A model generated the notes under the pieces. It saw only the letters and a program-made list of their open reading frames with translations. It was not told where the DNA came from and made no database searches. Shown here in pieces: positions 1 to 8,764 of a stretch of 64,000 bases of DNA. Positions within the stretch are counted from its first letter, which is position 1. Every line of letters begins with the position of its first letter. The DNA is taken from positions 26,692 to 90,691 of the forward strand of contig NZ_JARXVM010000025.1 in NCBI RefSeq assembly GCF_029892285.1. The letters run 5' to 3'. This stretch comes from Rhizobium sp. SG_E_25_P2 (GTDB lineage Bacteria; Pseudomonadota; Alphaproteobacteria; Rhizobiales; Rhizobiaceae). Position numbers and translations under genes: made by a program.

Positions 1-323
1 CCCACGCAGCGTACGCGGTCCGCTACGAGGATCGGCCTCAGCGTTGCGAAGCCCTTGGGGCCGCCCCACACTTCCGGCATGAAGAACGGCGGTACGGAAC
101 CGAGATCGTCTGTGGCGACATCCGCTCCCGTAAGCACGGCGATAACGCCGGGCATTTCCGACGCCGCGGAGATGTCTATCGAAACGATATCGGCGTGCGC
201 GTGTGGAGACAGCACCAACGCGGCGTGACATTGACGCTGAAGCGAGAAATCGTCGACATATCTCCCTTCTCCAGTCAAGAAGCGGCGGTCCTCGATCCGT
301 AATGCGGGCTTGCCTATGGTCAT
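1..323 (-). CDS. Molybdenum hydroxylase large subunit, N-terminal part (cut by window edge)
   Basis: Reading leftward from an ATG at 323, the frame stays open to base 1 (about 107 residues). Its start resembles the molybdopterin-binding large subunits of the xanthine dehydrogenase/CO dehydrogenase (CoxL) family: the stretch [18 protein letters not shown] at residues 9-26 is typical of this family, followed by the [14 protein letters not shown] strand and a [12 protein letters not shown] segment. Family members hydroxylate N-heteroaromatic rings or aldehydes with Mo-pterin, usually with small FeS and medium FAD subunits encoded nearby; those would lie left of this window. It is the last visible gene of the leftward ring-cleavage operon, 26 bases after the hydrolase stop, and fits a first hydroxylation of an aromatic heterocycle. 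The substrate cannot be read from this fragment. Confidence 0.85.
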   Translation of the reverse strand, partial: MTIGKPALRIEDRRFLTGEGRYVDDFSLQRQCHAALVLSPHAHADIVSIDISAASEMPGVIAVLTGADVATDDLGSVPPFFMPEVWGGPKGFATLRPILVADRVRCV

Positions 324-349
324 TGGTTCCTCCAGTCCTCCTGAGACGA

Positions 350-1126
350 TCAGCCGTTCGCCAATGCCGCGGCGAGCAGATCGTTGACTTGCGGTGCTGC
401 TTCGAACAGCGGGATGTGAGCTGCACCTTTGATGGTCTTGACTTCGACGCCGCCCAGTACCGCCGCCAGCGCTTCTGAGGCTGCCCGCGGCGTGGCTTCG
501 TCGAACTCGCCGAGCGCGATGGTTACGGGCATGCCGAGCCTGGAAGCGGTCGCCCTGCAGTCCGCGTCCGCCAGCGCGTCGCATCCCGCAGCATAGCCTT
601 CGTCAGGTGTCCTCGACAGCATCGTCGCGAGGGCCCGACCCTCAACCGTTTTTCGGTAGCCGGGTGTCATCCACCGCGAAAGCACCCCTTCGGCAATGCT
701 GGCGAGACCGTCCGCGCGGCACTTCTTGGCTCGGTCACGCCACATCGGCGGGTTCAGGCTGGCGAGGTTCGAATCCAAAAGCGTGAGCGTTTTGACGCGA
801 GCGGGTTGTTTTCCCGCGAAAGCCTGCGCGACGAGGCCCCCGATCGAGATACCGCAAAGGTGATAGCTCTCCAGCCCAAGAGATGTGACGAGGGCATCGA
901 CGTCATCCGCAAGCGACTGGATCGAAACAGCCGTCTTCGAGACCTCGCTCAGGCCGTGCCCTCTGAGATCGGGGCAGACGATGTAGAAATCGCGACGCAA
1001 CGCCTCGACCTGCCTCGCCCAAACGCTGGCGGATGTCCCCAAAGAGTGGAGCAGCACCAAGGCTGGCTTCGCCTGGTCTCCGTGGGTTTCGGCGTGCAGC
1101 ACGTGACCGTCAAATTCGATGAACAT
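350..1126 (-). CDS. Alpha/beta hydrolase, 3-oxoadipate enol-lactonase (PcaD)-like
   Basis: A 258-residue alpha/beta hydrolase. The nucleophile elbow is G-I-S-I-G with Ser94; an acid in GEFDE (about residue 209) and His near residue 237 (GAAHIPLFE) complete the expected triad. An [10 protein letters not shown] oxyanion-loop region lies at residues 27-36. Size and motifs match PcaD/CatD enol-lactonases and the NicD-type N-formylmaleamate deformylases. A much longer open frame exists upstream, but it only overlaps the monooxygenase gene in another frame, so ATG 1126 is chosen; it abuts the monooxygenase stop at 1128. In this operon it probably acts after ring cleavage, hydrolysing a lactone, ester or amide intermediate. 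The exact reaction is not determined. Confidence 0.8.
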   Translation of the reverse strand: MFIEFDGHVLHAETHGDQAKPALVLLHSLGTSASVWARQVEALRRDFYIVCPDLRGHGLSEVSKTAVSIQSLADDVDALVTSLGLESYHLCGISIGGLVAQAFAGKQPARVKTLTLLDSNLASLNPPMWRDRAKKCRADGLASIAEGVLSRWMTPGYRKTVEGRALATMLSRTPDEGYAAGCDALADADCRATASRLGMPVTIALGEFDEATPRAASEALAAVLGGVEVKTIKGAAHIPLFEAAPQVNDLLAAALANG

Positions 1127-1127
1127 A

Positions 1128-2252
1128 TCAGAACTCCTGATTGAGGTGGACGAGAGCCTTCTCGACCACGGCGGTTTGGGCTTCAGGAGCCGCGCGCTCG
1201 CGTTCCAGACGGCTGATCTCCAGGGAGGAGTCCACGACGAGCTTGCAGCGCCCATAGCGGCGGTCCATGAAGGACTGGAGCGCCGCGGGAATGTCGCCCG
1301 CCTTGAAGACCTCCTGGGCAAGGACGATACCGTCTTCGATGCCCATGCCCGCACCCGACGCAAGCTGTGGCGTGGTAGCGTGGGCCGCGTCGCCGATCAG
1401 AACGACGTTGCCATTGCTCCAGGCGCCGTCCACGAATACCGTTTCCAGAGGCCTGCAGATGATGTTCGATGTCGCCGATAGCCCGTCGCGGACTTCGGCC
1501 AGGACGCCGCCGTAGCCCTCCATGAGCTCGTGCAGGACCAGGTGCTGTCCGGCTTCCTCACGACGCAGCGGTACGGGCTGGGCCTCAAGGTAGAACATGT
1601 ACATCTGGTCTTTCGAGACGGGGTTGAGTCCGACCTTGGCAAGGCCGCCTAGAAAGAAGGTCCGGCGTTCAATCGACGGGTGCCGATCGGTCATCAGGCG
1701 CCAGCAGAGCTGTCCTGCGTACCGCGGCGCGGGCGTCTGCGGAAACAACCGCGTCCTTGTGTCGGAGTAAATCCCGTCGGCACCGACTATCAGATCGTAT
1801 TCCGCGACCGACCCGTTCTCGAACCGGACCCTGCTTTTGCTCGCTCCGGCTTCGATGTCTTCGACGCCGACTCCAAGGATTGGAGAGACGCCGAGCGTTT
1901 GCAGGCGACGCTGCATGATCCGATGAAGGACGGGACGCAGAACTCCCCCGGCGCTCGGTATTCCCCCGAGCGCATCGTTCTTGGTGTCGACGGTGAAGAG
2001 GTGCTTTCCCTGTGCCGAGCAGATGTCGATTCCGTCGGCGGCGTAGCCCTCTTCGAGCACGTCGTCGAGTATCCCGAGTCGTCCCATTGCACGGAGGGTC
2101 GGCCCGGTGATCGTGATGCCCGCGCCATAGACCTTCCATTGCGGATCGCGCTCGCAGAGGTCGACGGCTATTCCGCCGTTGCGGAGGGCTATCGCCGCCG
2201 CCATACCCGCGATCCCGCCTCCGACGATCAGGACCTTGATGTCTCTAAGCAT
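1128..2252 (-). CDS. FAD-dependent aromatic monooxygenase
   Basis: A 374-residue single-component flavin hydroxylase of the PHBH-like group. It has the N-terminal dinucleotide motif GGGIAG at residues 11-16 and the C-terminal flavin-ribityl motif with GDAAH (about residue 290) in LIGDAAHATTPQLASGAG. Such enzymes use NAD(P)H and O2 to hydroxylate, or decarboxylatively hydroxylate, an aromatic ring; salicylate hydroxylase and 6-hydroxynicotinate 3-monooxygenase are relatives of this size. It follows the LigB-like gene with no spacer (stop of that gene at 2253), so it probably supplies the dihydroxylated ring to the dioxygenase. Substrate is inferred only from context. Confidence 0.85.
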   Translation of the reverse strand: MLRDIKVLIVGGGIAGMAAAIALRNGGIAVDLCERDPQWKVYGAGITITGPTLRAMGRLGILDDVLEEGYAADGIDICSAQGKHLFTVDTKNDALGGIPSAGGVLRPVLHRIMQRRLQTLGVSPILGVGVEDIEAGASKSRVRFENGSVAEYDLIVGADGIYSDTRTRLFPQTPAPRYAGQLCWRLMTDRHPSIERRTFFLGGLAKVGLNPVSKDQMYMFYLEAQPVPLRREEAGQHLVLHELMEGYGGVLAEVRDGLSATSNIICRPLETVFVDGAWSNGNVVLIGDAAHATTPQLASGAGMGIEDGIVLAQEVFKAGDIPAALQSFMDRRYGRCKLVVDSSLEISRLERERAAPEAQTAVVEKALVHLNQEF

Positions 2253-3098
2253 TTAGGCCGCCTTCTCGTCTTCGCCAACGAAGTGACCGATCCCGATCCC
2301 GGTGTACCAGTCGTTGACGGCCTTGTAGTAGGCGCGCTTGAATTGCATGCCTGAGACTTCCGCAGCTCCCATCGCCGCCATCCACATACGGATTTCCTCG
2401 GCGCCGTTCCCTGCGGTGTGAACGAAGTCGGTCGCGTAGGCGATGACCTCGTCGGGGTCTCCGGCCTCGAGACGCTGGAGGAGGTTCTCGTCGAATTCGC
2501 GATTGACCATCCCCATCCGCGGCGTCGCGATGTCATGGCTGATGCCGCCTGTCGCCAGGATGGCGACGCGTTCGACACCTTCGTATTCGCGGATTGCCTT
2601 GCCGAGGAAGCGGCCGAAATTGTAGCAGCGGCGCATCGTCGGCATCGGCGGCTGGACGCAATTGAAGAGCACCGGGACAATTGGCAGATCGGGCTCCAGC
2701 CCCGCCAGTTCTAGCGGGGTCAGCGAGCCGTGGTCGAGGACCATGTCCATGGAAAAGGAAGGATCGAACTCGGCCTGTAGCGCGGCTTGCAAAAGGTAAG
2801 ACCCGAATGCCTGGTCACCCTGGAAGGTCCTGCGCTTTGCCTTGAGCCAGTGCTCGATCGGGCTATCGTAACTTTCGGCGGTTCCGATGCAGAGGGCGGG
2901 AAAGTTGTCGAGAAAGAAATTGTGCAGGTGGTCGTTCGACAGGACGATCAGGGCGTCGGGCTTACCGGATTCGAAATCCCTGCCCATCGCTTCATACGCA
3001 CCGAAGATTTCATCCTTCAGCTCGACCGGGATGCGGTCGGGGAAGTTGAGCATCACAGGCGTGTGGCTCGCAGTATAGATTCCGGTTATTTCAGCCAT
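2253..3098 (-). CDS. Class III extradiol ring-cleavage dioxygenase, LigB-type catalytic subunit
   Basis: A 281-residue LigB-superfamily protein: TASHTPVM near residue 10, the SNDHLHNF segment near residue 54 and a conserved ATGGISHD motif near residue 182, which carry the Fe(II)-binding and active-site His/Asp/Glu residues in this superfamily. It would open a catechol-like ring next to the hydroxyl pair. Its start overlaps the 3' end of the LigA-like gene by 13 bases, suggesting translational coupling and an alpha-beta complex like protocatechuate 4,5-dioxygenase. Downstream LigC/LigI/LigJ/LigK-type genes of the protocatechuate pathway are absent from the window, so protocatechuate is not a safe substrate call. 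Confidence 0.88.
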   Translation of the reverse strand: MAEITGIYTASHTPVMLNFPDRIPVELKDEIFGAYEAMGRDFESGKPDALIVLSNDHLHNFFLDNFPALCIGTAESYDSPIEHWLKAKRRTFQGDQAFGSYLLQAALQAEFDPSFSMDMVLDHGSLTPLELAGLEPDLPIVPVLFNCVQPPMPTMRRCYNFGRFLGKAIREYEGVERVAILATGGISHDIATPRMGMVNREFDENLLQRLEAGDPDEVIAYATDFVHTAGNGAEEIRMWMAAMGAAEVSGMQFKRAYYKAVNDWYTGIGIGHFVGEDEKAA

Positions 3099-3397
3099 TT
3101 GTCGTCTCCTTCTTTCATGAGGCTACGAAGCGCAGCCAAGGACACGTCCTCGGGGATTCTTACACCGATGCAGTGCGCGCGCAGGAGGTAGGGATTGACG
3201 CCGGCCTCGTAGAGTCCGGCAACGTCGTTGCCGCTGATCTTCGCCTTCATTTCGGGCGTAAGCTTGTAGCGTGACAGATACTGATCCTTGTCCTGGTTGT
3301 AGGCTGCCAGGTCGTCGGGCTTGTGATGCAGTTCGTAGAGGACCTTGTCCAAAAGGTAGGCCTCCGTCGTCGGCATCATCAGTCGCCAGTTGCTCAT
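3086..3397 (-). CDS. Extradiol dioxygenase small (LigA-type alpha) subunit
   Basis: A 103-residue protein resembling the LigA alpha subunit that caps the active site of protocatechuate 4,5-dioxygenase: an N-terminal helical part with YLLDKVLYELHHKPDDLAAY, then KLTPEMKAKI and the GVNPYLLRAHC segment. Alpha-subunit domains are usually of this length or fused to LigB. Position just ahead of and overlapping the LigB-like gene supports one heteromeric enzyme. It follows the hydrolase stop (3414) by 16 bases. Confidence 0.85.
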   Translation of the reverse strand: MSNWRLMMPTTEAYLLDKVLYELHHKPDDLAAYNQDKDQYLSRYKLTPEMKAKISGNDVAGLYEAGVNPYLLRAHCIGVRIPEDVSLAALRSLMKEGDDKWLK

Positions 3398-3413
3398 CTC
3401 GTTTCCTTTCGTG

Positions 3414-4550
3414 TCATTTCAGGCGTTGTTCGATCCAGCGCACGATGGTGGGAATCGTATGCGGCCCGAAACCCATGTGGCCGCCGGGGAAAAGCCGCAC
3501 CGTCTTGGGGCTGCCGTGTTCGAGGAGAAGATAGATGTCCGCGATGGGGCACTGCTTGTCGTCCTTGCCGTTGACGAGAAGCAGGGGAGCCGAGGGACGG
3601 TCTAGGATGCCCTGATCCAGCAAGGAAAGAACCCGGAACCCTTCCGCGTATTCCTCATCATCGGACACTCCGAGCATGCGACTGCGGGTCTCGACGAGTT
3701 CCATCAGGTAGCTGTCGGGATACCGGGACTGTTCGACCCAGTCGCGCTGGAACATGTAATGCACGCCGCCGCCCCAGTTCACCGCGCCACGTAGCGCGTC
3801 GGGAATAAGATGTGCGAGCTTGGTCGCCCAGTGACCGCCAAACGACCGACCGATAAGGACGATGCGAGTTCCGTCGAGCTCGGCATTGTTCCGAGCCCAG
3901 TCGATCACCGGGAGAAACTGCCTCTCGCCATCCGGCTTGGCCTTGATGGGAGATTCTCCTGTCCCGACATTGTCCACGGCGATGGAGGCAATACCTGCCG
4001 CCGCCAACTGTGATGAAAGCTCGGTCATCTCCTCCTTCCATGCATCGACACCGCCCCACATGATCACCACAGGGGGCTTGGAAGCACCTTCGGGCTTGCG
4101 GAGATAGAAGCGCACGCGGTCGCCATGCGTCCCGCCTTTGAACGGGACGGTGACGGCTTCGATCGGCGGAGACGCCAACCGGCCGAAATTGCCGTAAGCC
4201 TCAAGCTCCAGCTCGTAGCTTTCTAGCTTGTCGGGGTGGTTGGGGCAGGGGAAGCGGCCCAGGAAGAAAAATCCGTAGGCCTGGTAGTAGTCGTCGCGAG
4301 CGGCTTTCAGGTCTCCCCGGGCCTCAGCATCGCGCCCCCGTTGAACGAACGCCTTACCCGATGCGACCCATGATCTGGCCCACTTCTCGCCGTCGAGTCC
4401 CTCCAGGCGATCGATCGCCGCTATCGTCTCTGCGGGGTCGGTCAGGCCGAGAGGATGCACCCGCTTGCTCAGGCGATCCTTCATCCATTCCTTGGCGTTC
4501 TCGAGGCTTCTCGGTCCGTCGGCATGGGCTGTTACATTGTGTGCGTTCAT
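3414..4550 (-). CDS. Alpha/beta hydrolase of the 2,6-dihydroxypseudooxynicotine hydrolase / FrsA-like type
   Basis: 378 residues: a helical N-terminal domain (about 1-140, with an AKEWMKDRL segment and a helical-hairpin region) followed by an alpha/beta hydrolase domain. The nucleophile elbow is GRSFGG near residue 230, an Asp in VNGKDDKQCP and a His in PGGHMGFGPH complete the triad. This two-domain layout and length are those of 2,6-dihydroxypseudooxynicotine hydrolase, which breaks a C-C bond in a hydroxypyridine ketone, and of related esterases. Within a ring-cleavage operon a C-C or amide hydrolase role is likely, but an esterase role cannot be excluded. Confidence 0.75.
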   Translation of the reverse strand: MNAHNVTAHADGPRSLENAKEWMKDRLSKRVHPLGLTDPAETIAAIDRLEGLDGEKWARSWVASGKAFVQRGRDAEARGDLKAARDDYYQAYGFFFLGRFPCPNHPDKLESYELELEAYGNFGRLASPPIEAVTVPFKGGTHGDRVRFYLRKPEGASKPPVVIMWGGVDAWKEEMTELSSQLAAAGIASIAVDNVGTGESPIKAKPDGERQFLPVIDWARNNAELDGTRIVLIGRSFGGHWATKLAHLIPDALRGAVNWGGGVHYMFQRDWVEQSRYPDSYLMELVETRSRMLGVSDDEEYAEGFRVLSLLDQGILDRPSAPLLLVNGKDDKQCPIADIYLLLEHGSPKTVRLFPGGHMGFGPHTIPTIVRWIEQRLK

Positions 4551-4567
4551 TCAGTTGCACTCCGAAT

Positions 4568-5434
4568 TCATTGTAGTCTGGAAAGGGTTTCCCTGAGTCC
4601 GTCAGCGGTCTCCAAGGGTATGCTCAGCGATCCGAGGGCACTCGCGACAACGGCAACGGAAGCCGCATTCGATGGGGCGATTTCGCCACTCGGAAGAAGT
4701 AGGTTGTTCTCGAAGCCGATCCTGGCGTTGCCACCCAGAAGGCTTGCGGCAACGACGCATTCCGCTTCGCGGGGGCCGAAAGCGCAGACGCTCCAATGCG
4801 GCGGCCTTTTGGCATCGAGGAAAGATGTCAGGTCGGCGGGATCGGATGTCTGGTTTGCCGTATATCGTCCGAGGACATACAGAAGCGGTATGCGATCGGA
4901 GACGAGGCCGCGGTCCTGCAATGCCTTGAGCACTTGTTGTTCCACCTGATCGTAGAGAATGATCTGCGGCGCTACGCCTTCGCTCGACATCCACCGCATG
5001 AACCCGGCGAAGTGGCGCTCGTCAGCCTCGTTGCGCACTATCTCGCGCAGCGCGATCGAGGCAGCCTCCGGCCTGACTTCCTGGACCGCGGCGATCATGT
5101 CGGACGGCGAGAACCTACCGAGCGATTCTGTGGTGATCTGCACAACCAAGTCGTTGCCCACCTCACGACGAATGGCACGCGTCACCGCTTTGTAAGCATC
5201 CGCGTCCAGCGAGTGGCTCCCCTCGGCGTCCCGGACATGCACGTGGATGAGGCTGGCTCCTGCATCCCGGCATTCGGCGGCGCAGCGCGCCAGCTCGGTT
5301 GCCGAAATTGGCAGCGCCGGGTGGTCCGCCTTGGTTTTCCGTCCGCCGTTCGGAGCAACGGAAACCATCACGCGGCGACGCTCCGAAGAGCCAGCCCCAT
5401 CCCGCGTCGACATGTCTTGGGAGGACATGGTCAT
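4568..5434 (-). CDS. BKACE-family (3-keto-5-aminohexanoate cleavage enzyme-like) protein
   Basis: 288 residues, formerly the DUF849 family. Zn-ligand His64 and His66 in LIHVHVRD, and the N-terminal VSVAPNGGRKTKADHPALP strand-loop are recognisable. Family members condense a beta-keto acid with acetyl-CoA, giving a CoA ester and acetoacetate (or equivalent); substrates vary widely. ATG 5434 is chosen because it forms a 4-base ATGA overlap with the SDR stop at 5431-5433; the frame is open further upstream only inside the SDR gene. Its presence suggests that the ring-cleavage product is a beta-keto acid. Substrate is unknown. Confidence 0.82.
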   Translation of the reverse strand: MTMSSQDMSTRDGAGSSERRRVMVSVAPNGGRKTKADHPALPISATELARCAAECRDAGASLIHVHVRDAEGSHSLDADAYKAVTRAIRREVGNDLVVQITTESLGRFSPSDMIAAVQEVRPEAASIALREIVRNEADERHFAGFMRWMSSEGVAPQIILYDQVEQQVLKALQDRGLVSDRIPLLYVLGRYTANQTSDPADLTSFLDAKRPPHWSVCAFGPREAECVVAASLLGGNARIGFENNLLLPSGEIAPSNAASVAVVASALGSLSIPLETADGLRETLSRLQ

Positions 5435-6189
5435 GAAGAAAATCCGCCGTCGACCATGATGGCCGATCCGTTCGTGTAACGGCTGCGGTCGGAAGCCAGG
5501 AAGCACACCGCCTCGGCCACTTCCTCGGGCATGGCGTGGCGGCCCAGAGGTATCTGCTCGTCGAAGAACGCTCCCGCGTCGCGTCCGAGAACCGCAGACA
5601 TCGTCTTCTCGGCCGTGCGCATGAATTCGTTATCGACAGGGCCAGGATTGACCGTATTCACACGAATGCCGCGATGGCCGAGCTCTTTAGACAACCCGCG
5701 CATGAGACCCGTCAGGGCATGCTTGGCCATGACATAGGAGCAGTTTCCCGGAACGCCCTTGAGGCCGACGATGCTGGATGTGATGACGATACTTCCGCCG
5801 TCGCGCATGTGGGGCACGGCATATTTGCAAGTGTAGAACCCGCCGTAGACGTGCGTCTTGATGATCTTGTCGAAAAGGTCCTCGGGATAATGCTCGATCG
5901 GACTGAGCGGCCCGTCATTGCCCGCATTGCTGAACAACAGGTCGATCGGACCAAAGGCCTCGACGGTCTGCTGGACAAAACTGCGGACCTGCTCGGGGTC
6001 GGTGATGTCGGCCACGCAGGATCGGGTCGTTGCCGGATCGAACTCGCCGACGACCTCGGCGAGCCGGGCGGCGTTGAAGTCTACGAGCATCACTTTGGCG
6101 CCTTCGCTGGCCAAAAGCTTGGCTGTAGCCAGGCCCAGGCTCCCGGCCGCGCCCGTGATGATGCAGGTTTTGTTGTCTACAAGTCCCAT
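5431..6189 (-). CDS. Short-chain dehydrogenase/reductase
   Basis: 252-residue classical SDR: cofactor motif TGAAGSLG at residues 12-19, NAG at about 89-91, catalytic Ser in ITSSIV and YVMAK (Tyr-x-x-x-Lys), and a C-terminal VDGGFSS. An Asp at the end of strand 2 (MLVDFNAAR) favours NAD(H). It lies 9 bases after LivM and overlaps the BKACE gene by 4 bases. It probably oxidises a hydroxy intermediate of the ring-degradation route. Confidence 0.85.
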   Translation of the reverse strand: MGLVDNKTCIITGAAGSLGLATAKLLASEGAKVMLVDFNAARLAEVVGEFDPATTRSCVADITDPEQVRSFVQQTVEAFGPIDLLFSNAGNDGPLSPIEHYPEDLFDKIIKTHVYGGFYTCKYAVPHMRDGGSIVITSSIVGLKGVPGNCSYVMAKHALTGLMRGLSKELGHRGIRVNTVNPGPVDNEFMRTAEKTMSAVLGRDAGAFFDEQIPLGRHAMPEEVAEAVCFLASDRSRYTNGSAIMVDGGFSS

Positions 6190-6198
6190 TATAAGCTC

Positions 6199-7191
6199 CT
6201 ACTGGGCATTCTTCTCGGCGATCAGGCGCTTAGGCTCAGGCTGCCCAATCGGAATTTTCGAAAGCAAACTGTCATGGAATGTTGGCCACAGGCCCTTGGG
6301 AGCCAGAAGTATCGTGGCGATCGCGATGAGGCCCATCGCCGTCAGGTGCCAGCTTCCTGACAATCCAAAGCCGACCATCATCAGCTGCCTGAGCCCGTAG
6401 TAGAGAAGGGTTCCGACCACGGGGCCTCCGATGGTCCCGATCCCGCCGACGATTACGATGAAGATCATCGTCACCACCCAGTTCACGTCGAACCCGCTGG
6501 AGACCGTCACGAACATCGCGCCGGAGTAGCTGATCGCGCCCGCCAGGCCGCAGACGGCTCCCGTCGCGACCAATGCAAGGAGACGATTGCGCCTGACATC
6601 GACCCCGATGCTCACCGCGGCGAGTTCGTTGTCTCGGACACCCTTCATCGCCAGACCGGTCGGCGACCTCATCAGAAGACCCATGCCGAAGACCGTGGCG
6701 ATCGCGAGGCCCGAACTCAGCCAGAAGATCGCCTTGAGAAAGACGTCGAAGTCGAGGTCCCTGGTCGCTTCGAGCGTGAGGCCCGTGACGTTCCCGAGGT
6801 TCGGCGCGATGAAAACCAGCATGGCGACGACCTCGGCGATGACCCAGGTGCTGATTGAGAAGTAGGCGTCGCGAAGCCGGAGCAGAAGAAACGAGGTGAC
6901 GACGGCGAGGGCGATTCCGGCGACCGGTCCGGCGAACAACGCGGAGTAGGGCGAGATGCCGAGTGCGTTCGAAGCGTAGATCGCAGCATATGCGCCAAGC
7001 CCGACATATGCCTGGAGACCCAGCGAGACGAGCCCCACATACCCGGCCATCAGGTTCCAGGCGCTTGCCATGGCCAACATGAGACAGGCTTCGCCGACGA
7101 CGGCGGTGATGCCTTCGTCCGCAAGAAGTGGCATCACGGCAGCCGCGCAGACGGTGAAGACGAATACCGCGATTTCGGAAAATCGTGTCAT
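6199..7191 (-). CDS. livM: Branched-chain-type ABC transporter permease, LivM family
   Basis: 330-residue inner-membrane permease with many hydrophobic segments and the LivM-type loop near residues 178-210 (LLMRSPTGLAMKGVRDNELAAVSIGV) that contacts the ATPases. Overlaps LivH by 4 bases (7188-7191). With LivH, LivF, LivG and the binding protein it forms a complete HAAT-family importer. Because the same operon encodes ring-cleavage enzymes, the solute is more likely an aromatic or heteroaromatic acid than an amino acid. Confidence 0.88.
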   Translation of the reverse strand: MTRFSEIAVFVFTVCAAAVMPLLADEGITAVVGEACLMLAMASAWNLMAGYVGLVSLGLQAYVGLGAYAAIYASNALGISPYSALFAGPVAGIALAVVTSFLLLRLRDAYFSISTWVIAEVVAMLVFIAPNLGNVTGLTLEATRDLDFDVFLKAIFWLSSGLAIATVFGMGLLMRSPTGLAMKGVRDNELAAVSIGVDVRRNRLLALVATGAVCGLAGAISYSGAMFVTVSSGFDVNWVVTMIFIVIVGGIGTIGGPVVGTLLYYGLRQLMMVGFGLSGSWHLTAMGLIAIATILLAPKGLWPTFHDSLLSKIPIGQPEPKRLIAEKNAQ

Positions 7192-8054
7192 GCCCGTGCT
7201 CCAAACAGGCCGTTCGGCCTCACCAGCATGAATGCGAGGAAAAGCAGATGCGCATAGAGGAAACCAGCGTTCGGGTTGAGTTTGAGCCCGACGAGCTGGG
7301 CGATCCCGAGAGCGATCCCGCCCAGCATCGCGCCCCAGAACGAGCCAAGTCCGCCCAGCACCACGACTTCGAACGAGATCAGCAGACGTTCGACACCGGA
7401 GAACGGCGTAAAGGTCGTCCTCATGGCAAGCAGGACACCTGCGACACCCGCGAGGGCAAACGAAACACCCGTTACGATGCTGTAGACGCGGTCCGGCGTA
7501 ATCCCCATGACCCTGGCGATCTCGGGGTTATCGGCGGTAGCCCGTACCATCCGCCCGAACTTCGTCTTCTTGAGAATGATTTCAAGAGCGAGGAAGAGAC
7601 CAATCGCTATCAAAAGGGTGACCACCGGAAGGACCCCGATCTTCATTCCGAAGAGTTCGAAACTCTGCTGGGCAAAGTCCCCCTGTTTGATCATCCGGGG
7701 GCTCACTCCGAACCCTTCCGCCATCATGTTGCGCGCGACGACGGAGATGCCGAATGTCAGCAGCAGCGGGGCGACCATATTGTTGAGCTTTAGCGCCCGG
7801 TTGATGAGAGCCGCCTGGAGAGCGTAGCCCAACAGGAACGAAACGGCGGTGACCGGGACGATCAGCAGGAGAGGATGGAGGAACGGCAGAAGGGCGGACG
7901 CGCCCAGCCCGATGAACGCCGCAAGTGCGATGAACTCGCCGTGTGCGATGTTGACGATGCGCGTAACGCCGAAGACGAGTGCAAGACCCACGCCGAACAG
8001 GCCGTAAAGACCGCCGAGAAGCGAGCCGTTTATAATAGTCGAAACCCAGGTCAA
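7188..8054 (-). CDS. livH: Branched-chain-type ABC transporter permease, LivH family
   Basis: 288-residue membrane protein with the LivH signature NGSLLGGLYGLFGVGLALVFG at its start (residues 8-28) and the cytoplasmic coupling loop FGRMVRATADNPEIARVMGI. It overlaps LivM at its 3' end and LivF at its 5' end by 4 bases each, so the four transporter genes are translated as a unit. Confidence 0.88.
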   Translation of the reverse strand: MTWVSTIINGSLLGGLYGLFGVGLALVFGVTRIVNIAHGEFIALAAFIGLGASALLPFLHPLLLIVPVTAVSFLLGYALQAALINRALKLNNMVAPLLLTFGISVVARNMMAEGFGVSPRMIKQGDFAQQSFELFGMKIGVLPVVTLLIAIGLFLALEIILKKTKFGRMVRATADNPEIARVMGITPDRVYSIVTGVSFALAGVAGVLLAMRTTFTPFSGVERLLISFEVVVLGGLGSFWGAMLGGIALGIAQLVGLKLNPNAGFLYAHLLFLAFMLVRPNGLFGARA

Positions 8055-8764
8055 TGCGTCGTCTCCCCCAATCCGAAATAGGCGCGTGTCAACTGCTCGT
8101 CGGTCAGGTCGGCGCTATCGCCATGAAGCGTTACCCGCCCTTCGAGCAGGCAATAGAGCCGTCGCGCAAACGATCGTGCGCGGCGTACATCCTGTTCGAC
8201 CAGGACAATGGAAGTCCCTTGCCGGGATATCGCTTCAAAGGATCGGTAGATCGCCTCGACGGCGATCGGGGCGAGACCGAGCGAAATCTCGTCGCAGAGC
8301 AAGACCTTGGGGTTCGACATGAGTGCCCGACCGATGGCCACCAAACCTTGTTGGCCGCCTGAAAGGGTGTTGGGCCGCTGCGACCGCCGCTCCTCGAGCA
8401 ATGGAAACAGCTCGAACACCGTTTTGAGATTCCAGTGTCCCGGTCGGCCCGAAAATGCACCGATCTTGAGATTCTCCTCTACGTCGAGCGATGGGAAGAG
8501 AGCGCGACCCTCGGGAACGAGCGCAATCCCGGAACGTGCGATCTGCTCGGCCTTTCGACGGCCGATGTCGTTACCTTCGTAGATCACGCGGCCGTCAATC
8601 CTTGCGACTAGGCCAGCGATGGCGCGCAGCAGGGTGGACTTTCCAGCCCCGTTCGCGCCGACGATAGCTACGCATTCGCCAGCTTCGAGCGACATGGACA
8701 GGCCGTGCAAAGCCCGTAGGTCGCCATAAAAGGCGTGCAGCTGTTCGACTTCAAGCAGCTTCAT
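8051..8764 (-). CDS. livF: Branched-chain-type ABC transporter ATPase, LivF family
   Basis: 237 residues. Walker A GANGAGKST at about residues 36-44, ABC signature LSGGQQ at about 135-140, Walker B VLLCDEISLGLAP. The last two differ slightly from the usual LivF (LLDEPSLGLAP), with Cys-Asp-Glu-Ile in place of Leu-Asp-Glu-Pro; the catalytic Glu is kept. It overlaps LivG by 14 bases. Confidence 0.88.
   Translation of the reverse strand: MKLLEVEQLHAFYGDLRALHGLSMSLEAGECVAIVGANGAGKSTLLRAIAGLVARIDGRVIYEGNDIGRRKAEQIARSGIALVPEGRALFPSLDVEENLKIGAFSGRPGHWNLKTVFELFPLLEERRSQRPNTLSGGQQGLVAIGRALMSNPKVLLCDEISLGLAPIAVEAIYRSFEAISRQGTSIVLVEQDVRRARSFARRLYCLLEGRVTLHGDSADLTDEQLTRAYFGLGETTH

Noticed and set aside
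2253..3397. Calling the LigA/LigB-like pair protocatechuate 4,5-dioxygenase
   Set aside because: The downstream protocatechuate 4,5-cleavage genes are missing and the neighbours point to another substrate.
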